This document shows positions 58,131-64,000 of a DNA stretch of 64,000 nt, in pieces. A program made the position numbers and the translations under genes. Where the stretch lies: assembly GCA_963921825.1 (NCBI GenBank), contig OY997589.1, forward strand, positions 76,492,523-76,556,522. Reading direction: 5' to 3'. Position 1 is the stretch's first letter. Each line of letters starts with the position of its first letter. The notes under the pieces were generated by a model. It saw nothing but the letters and a program-made list of their open reading frames with translations, was not told the origin of the DNA and ran no database searches. Origin of the DNA: Erodium maritimum. Taxonomy: Eukaryota; Streptophyta; Magnoliopsida; Geraniales; Geraniaceae.

Positions 58131-58984
58131 GCCTCATAAGCTCTCTAAACCCTAGGAGAAGCTCTCTGCCGCAGCACCCAAAAACCATGGCTATGACCAT
58201 GGTATTTACCATGACCTATACCATGGTTATTCTTCTCTCCTCTACACATCCTTTCCCTTGCACCCTCCCTAGGGATCTTGCGAAGGTTTTCTCTGCTAGG
58301 GTTTCGTTCGCGCCGCCTCTAGCTACCGCGGCGTTGACTTTCTTCCACCACCAACGCAGCGTCTCCCGACCTGTTTCGGTCCCTCCTCTGCAACTCAGGG
58401 GGTTTCCGTCTCTAAGGTCGTCGTCCCTGATGTTGCCGCCACCGTCTGAGAAGCCGCCTCCTCTGAGGCCGTCGTCATCTATGAGGCCGTCGTTGTCTCA
58501 AGATTCGACCCTAAAGCCGCAGCCACAACCGGCGCGCCCTTCTCCCTGGCCTCCACCGCCGCAACCGTCTCGACCCTTTTCACGGTTATGTATCTGGCTA
58601 ATTGAGCGGGTCTTTTTTACTTTATTTGAGCTTGTCCTTGCAGGTTCAATGCCTAGTGAAAAGAGAATCAGAGATTTTTCTAGGGAGGGAACCGTGATTC
58701 ATGTATTGCTTCCCACTATTGCAGTTGAGTTCCTTGGCCTATTTTTTGAGCAGTAATTCCAGTATCACCTTCTCAACCCCCGTTTCCTTCCTTGCATATA
58801 CGGCATCACGGCTCAATGTTAGCTGGCCCACCCAATACTATCAGGGACGGTTATAGTATGAAAAGAACTACGACACCATTGTGTCTTTTGTCTGTTATTC
58901 GTGGTCAGGGATTTATTCCTGATGCACTCAAATGTATTTGATTTTAAATTAATGAATTGCACCTTTCGCTCAAAAAAACAAAAA
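58131..58984 (+). mobile_element. LINE remnant, short
   Basis: Begins near CTCTCTAAACCCTAGGAGAA and a frame from 58187 (189 codons; Pro/Ser-rich, ORF1-like start region), ending in AATGAATTGCACCTTTCGCT and an A-rich tail at about 58971-58984. The tail matches the type at 56449 and 48181. Only about 0.85 kb, so both the rest of ORF1 and ORF2 are missing. No clean TSD. Confidence 0.5.
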
Positions 58985-59450
58985 TGATATCTCATAGAAG
59001 ATTAAAATTACCTTCAATAGTCTTAGTACGCACATATAATATGTTTTAAACATGAATTATTCAAAAAAAAAGTCTAAACATGATATCTAAATAATCAAAA
59101 AGAATTTTTGATTAATCTGGTTTCTAAAGAAAATGATTCTACAAGAGTTTTTAGTTCTTTCAATTAAACATGAATCATGAAACTGATTTTTCTACAAATC
59201 TAGAACATAATATTAAAATATTTGTCAATATATATGTGGCTCATGAATTCGGTAAATTAGTTTAAACTAATTATAGAACTTTCATTGTACATGGTTATAA
59301 ACTATAAATTAATTAACAAAAAAATTGAACAATAATTAACTAATGAACATTACTAATGTTGTATTGTAGATTACTTTTCGTGTCTGTCTTTGTTCTTCAC
59401 CATCAATATAGGAAATATGAAATAGTGATAAAAGAGAAAAAAAATAAAAC
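58985..59450. other. AT-rich spacer
   Basis: Nothing recognised. Confidence 0.45.
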
Positions 59451-62400
59451 TGTTATGAATATTTGATTGGATGACTACATTGAATATTCTAGATAGGAGT
59501 CACAAGACTTTTGTGTGAGTTACAAGACTTTTGTATTTTGGATTCTATCATTTATGTAGTTTATTAAGGTTATGACTCTATGATTATGAGCCTATAAATA
59601 GAGATCATTGTAAAGGATGAAATCATCAATAATATTCGATTCTCTACTCTCTCCATATTCTCTTGTTCTCTCTAGTTTTTGTTCTTCCATTCACAAGTAT
59701 CGTTCTTACTTTTATAACACGTTATCAGCACGAACGTTCAACTTTTGTAAGTATTTAAGCCTACTTTATATCTTTTAAGTTTGTTTGTGTTTATTTTGTG
59801 TTTATGTATATTCGATATGTGTAACCTGAAGTTTACACAAATCATGATACTTTGAACATAAAGTTTTATAATCGTTAAGAAACGAATCTCTTGAACCTGT
59901 CGTTCAAGTTGTGTTAAAATTGTGATCCGAAGCTCACATAAAGACCTGAAGTTCTAAATTGATGATCCCTGCAGGATAAAATCAAAGAAACTATTTTCAA
60001 GCTTCATCATACTATTTATAATCGATAATTCTCTTCTCTACATTTCTTCCATATATTATGTTCCTGAAGTAGCATTTCCGAGAATACAAATTCGTTTACA
60101 ACTTCGATAAGTATGCTCTGTGATCGCCAATGAAACATTGGATCTTTCACATCAGAAATTTGATGTTTATTATATACTTGTATTTTATTGTTGATATTGG
60201 AACTTGAGGTTTGTTGAAACCGAGGCATTTGAACCTGAAGTTCCAAGATGCATATGTTTATAGTATGAAACTAATACAGTTTATATTCACTTTATAGCTT
60301 TACAATGTCGAACTTTACAAAACTAGAGTTCAACGCCTTGGACATTTCTGGAAAAAATTATTTGGCTTGGATTCTTGATGCTGAAATCCACCTCAATGCC
60401 ATGAACCTTGGAGATACCATAAAAGAGGAAAATACATCATCTGAACAAAGTAAAGCAAAGGCCATGATATTCCTTCGTCATCATATCCACGAGGGATTGA
60501 AAACTGAATACTTGACGGTTAAGGATCCCGCAATCCTTTGGAAAGATTTAAAGGAAAGGTACGACCACCAAAAAACGGTGATACTTCCTAAAGCTCGCTT
60601 TGATTGGCTACACTTACGTTTGCAAGAATTTAAAAGCGTATGTGATTATAATTCCGCAATGTTTAGAATTACTTCTCAAATGAAATTGTGCGGAGAAAAT
60701 ATCACTGATAAAGATATGTTGGAAAAGACTTTTTCTACATTTCATGCCTCGAATATGCTCCTGCAGCAGCAATATCGTGAAAAGGGTTTTACAAAATATT
60801 CTGAGCTAATTTCATGTCTACTTGTTGCTGAACAAAACAATGAGCTCTTGATGAAAAATCACAACTCTCGCCCAACTGGATCAACACCGTTCCCTGAAGC
60901 GAATGTTGTAACTAGTAATGAGTTTGAGCCTAATCAACAACATTTCCGTGGACGTGGCCGTGGTCGTGGTCGCGGACGTGGTCGTGGACAAAGTTATGGA
61001 CGTGGTCGTGGAGAAATTTATGGACGTGACCGCGATCATCATAATCAACATCGGTCGAATCTCAAGAATAAATCCCACAACCACCTGAAGTGGAAACCAA
61101 AAGAAAACATGCCATTCAAGAAGACTGATAGTATTTATCATAGATGTGGAGGAAAAGGCCATTGGAGTCGTACTTGTCGTACTCCAAAACACCTTGTTGA
61201 GCTTTATCAAGCCTCGCTTAAAGGTGCCGAGATAAACTTCACTGAACAAAAGGATCCTATGGATTTTACCCATTTGGAGGTTGGAGATTTCTTTGAAGAT
61301 ACCAATGGAGAATTCGACAAATTAATCAGTGATGGAAAGATGGCTTGAGAAAATGATGATTTTATGTTTCTTAGAAATGTTTAAGTGTTTGAGTTTATGT
61401 TTAAGTTTTTATATGTTTAAGTGTGTTTCGTAATTTGGTATCTTTCATCAATAAAATATTTGGAGTGTCTTATTTCTAATTTTATCTATTTGTCTTATGA
61501 AGAACTATGGACAAAAGTCTATCTAATTATATTAAAGGCAACGAGGAATCACTTTGCTTGGTGGATAGTGCGACAACACATACAATTTTGAAAGATAGAA
61601 AATATTTTTCATATCTCGTATTAGCTAAAGCTAAAGTGAACACAATATCTGGGCCATCGGATCTTATTGAAGGCTCCGGAAGAGCCAATGTAATGATACC
61701 AAATGGTACACATTTTATTATCAATGATGCAATGTTCTCAACTAGATCAAAAAGAAACTTGTTAAGTTTCAAGGATATTCGCCAAAATGATTATCACATT
61801 GAGACAACTAATGAAAATGACGTTGAATATTTACACATCACGTCCATGGTCTCGGGGAGAAAAGAAATTATGGAAAAACTCCCTTCATATAAATCTGGAT
61901 TATACTATACTTTCATTAATCCAATTGAATCCAATATGGTGATTAACCAAAAACCAATGGACCCATCAAAATTTATGATATGGCATGATCGTTTAGGCCA
62001 TCCGGGTTCCATAATGATGCGAAGAATCATAGAAAATTCACATGGACATACCTTGAAGAGTAAAAATGTCCATTTGTCAAAAGAATACCCATGTGTTGCT
62101 TGTTTTCAAGGAAAATTGATTACAAGACCATCCCCGATGAAAGTTGCGACTGAATGTACAACATTTTTAGAAAGAATTCAAGGAGATATATGTGGACCTA
62201 TTACCCCGAAAAGCGGGCCATTTCAGTACTTTATGGTACTTATTGATGCATCGACACGTTGGTCACATGTTTCTTTATTGTCCACTCGCAATGTTGCGTT
62301 TGCGAGGCTCCTTGCTCAAATAATTCGATTAAGAGCACAGTTTCCAGACCATGCGATAAAGAATATCCGTCTGGACAATGCCGTAGAATTTACATCTCAA

Positions 62401-64000
62401 TCATTTAACGATTATTGTATGTCAATTGAAATCATGATTGAAAACCCTGTGGCCCATACTCATACCCAAAACGGGTTAGCAAAATCATTTACTAAGAGAC
62501 TAAAATTGATCGCTAGGCCCTTACTTATGAAAACAAAGTTACCGAATTCTGCTTGGGGACATGCAATATTGCATGATGCATCGTTAATACGAGTAAGGCC
62601 GACTGCATATCATAAATTTTTCCCGATGCAGCTTGTCACTGGCCAAGAACCGAATATCTCTCATTTGAGAGTGTTTGGGTGTGCAGTTTATGTCCCCATA
62701 TCTCCTCCTCAACGTAGCAAAATGGGACCCCAAAAAAGATTGGGAATTTATATTGGGTTCGAGTCTCCATCAATCATTAAATATTTGGAACCCATGACAG
62801 GTGATATGTTCACGACACGATTTGCCGACTGTCAGTTTGATGAGACAATTTTCCCTACATTAGGGGGAGATAGAAAAACGTCTGAAAAAGAAAGACAAGA
62901 AATTTCATGGAATGCATTGACATTGTCTCATTTTGATCCTCGTACGAATCAATGTGAACTAGAAGTTCAGAAGATTATCCACTTACAAAAGGTAGCAAAT
63001 ACATTGCCTGATGCATTTACAGATGTTAAGACTGTGACGAAATCACATATACCAGTTGCTAATGTTCCTTGTAAAATTACTCTTCCTGATGAAGAAATGG
63101 GAAATATGCTAGCAAATGAATCTAAAGCACGCCAGAAGCGTGGTAGACCTATTGGATCCAAAGACAAAAACCCAAGAAAAAGAAAGGAACAAGTTCAACA
63201 AGTTGGTACATCAAACGATGTCACAATTCCTAAAGAAATAAATGTGAGAAATGAAGAGACGTCTTCAAAAGATGATGAAACGCCTGAAAAGTTGACAATG
63301 AAGAGATCTCGATTAACTATGTCACTTCAGGTGAAAGATGGAATAGAAAAGAAATTATAGTGGATAATGTATTTGCACATACAGTTGCATTAGATATTTC
63401 AAAAGAAAATGAGGATCATGAACCAAGATCGGTCAGTGAATGCCGACGAAGAAATGATTGGCCGAAATGGAAAAATGTCATTGAGACAGAATTGAATTCA
63501 CTCAATAAACGCCAAGTATTCGGACCTGTAGTCCAGACACCTGAAGGTGTCAAACCCGTAGGATATAAATGGGTATTTGTGCGCAAAAGAAATGAGAAAA
63601 ACGAGGTCGTAAGATATAAAGCTCGACTCGTCGCACAAGGATTTTCACAACGACCAGGAATTGATTATGAAGAGACGTATTCACCGGTCATGGATGCAAT
63701 CACATTTAGATTTTTACTTAGCATGTTAATTTTAGAAGGACTCGAAATGAACTTGATGGATGTCGTGACCGCATATTTATATGGGTCGCTTGATAATGAC
63801 ATTTACATGAAAGTCCCTGAAGGACTAAAAATTCCAGAAGCATTCATCTCAAAACCTCAAGAAATGTACTCAATAAAGCTCCAAAGATCTTTGTATGGGC
63901 TAAAACAATCTGGTCGAATGTGGTATAATCGTCTCAGTGAATACCTTTTGAAAGAAGGACACATCAACAATAAAATATGTCCATGTGTTTTTATTAAACA
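59451..64000 (+). mobile_element. Ty1/copia retrotransposon, left part, runs off the window
   Basis: Probable 5' LTR 59451-59719 (TGTTATGAATATTTG...TTTATAACA, 269 bp) with a leader containing TTATCAGCACGA, a primer site used by some plant copia elements. Parts: gag about 60305-61348 (UBN2-like capsid region, a GRGRGR-rich stretch near 60950-61030, zinc knuckle near 61130-61190); protease near 61550-61650 (LVDSATTHTIL); integrase zinc region and core about 61970-62600 (WHDRLGHPGS, IQGDICGP, FMVLIDASTRWSHV); reverse transcriptase from about 63430 to the edge (ARLVAQGFSQRPGIDYEETY, LDGVT-like core). Gag and pol are separate frames, as often in plants. The visible part looks nearly whole with about one or two breaks. 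The 3' LTR is outside, so LTR divergence cannot date it, but it is better kept than its relative at 39336. Confidence 0.88.

Overview
This is a nuclear window from a flowering plant, almost certainly a eudicot. It has GT-AG introns, plant-type gene structures, abundant plant MITEs, L1-type LINEs and Ty1/copia elements, and a chloroplast-type tRNA-Pro. The species cannot be named from the sequence alone. All five host genes are on the + strand.

Host genes: (1) the last two exons of prefoldin subunit 5 (771-2335; the rest lies left of the window); (2) a complete 11-exon mitochondrial dihydroorotate dehydrogenase (6145-11354); (3) an intron-less coding region for isoprenylcysteine carboxyl methyltransferase (14376-14969) with a probable upstream 5' UTR exon; (4) a complete 23-exon class VIII myosin of 1167 aa (20491-33391) whose introns are crowded with transposons; (5) a five-exon plastid RibF-type FAD synthetase (48507-52246). 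Exon phases were checked by hand and the joined reading frames stay open. The order prefoldin 5, DHODH, ICMT, RibF recalls the Arabidopsis chromosome 5 cluster around At5g23290-At5g23330 (from memory), so this is probably a conserved block, with the myosin and about 15 kb of repeats between ICMT and RibF.

Repeats: genes 1-4 hold many short DNA transposons. I could define several to the base by target-site duplications (TSDs): hAT-type elements with 8-bp TSDs (1079-1551, 15801-16143, 23428-25509) and Mutator-type foldback elements with 9-bp TSDs (including 1610-2023, 8777-9122, 15337-15701, 23768-25393, 27955-28174, 51096-51641). Some are nested. One myosin intron holds a 2.1-kb hAT element with a 1.6-kb, long-armed Mutator-type foldback inside it.

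From 33.6 to 48.2 kb the window is gene-poor: degraded GC-rich blocks, LINE 3' ends, a fossil copia element (about 39.3-45.4 kb) hosting two foldback elements set in TA microsatellites, and a GC-ended hAT-like element. To the right of the FAD synthetase lie an organelle-derived insert with trnP-UGG, a LINE with a 19-bp TSD that itself holds an LTR-element remnant, more degraded GC-rich sequence, another LINE remnant, and the left part of a better preserved copia element running off the window. I found no CRISPR array, operon or clearly new gene system. The most notable material is transposon nesting, foldback architecture and gene-order conservation.
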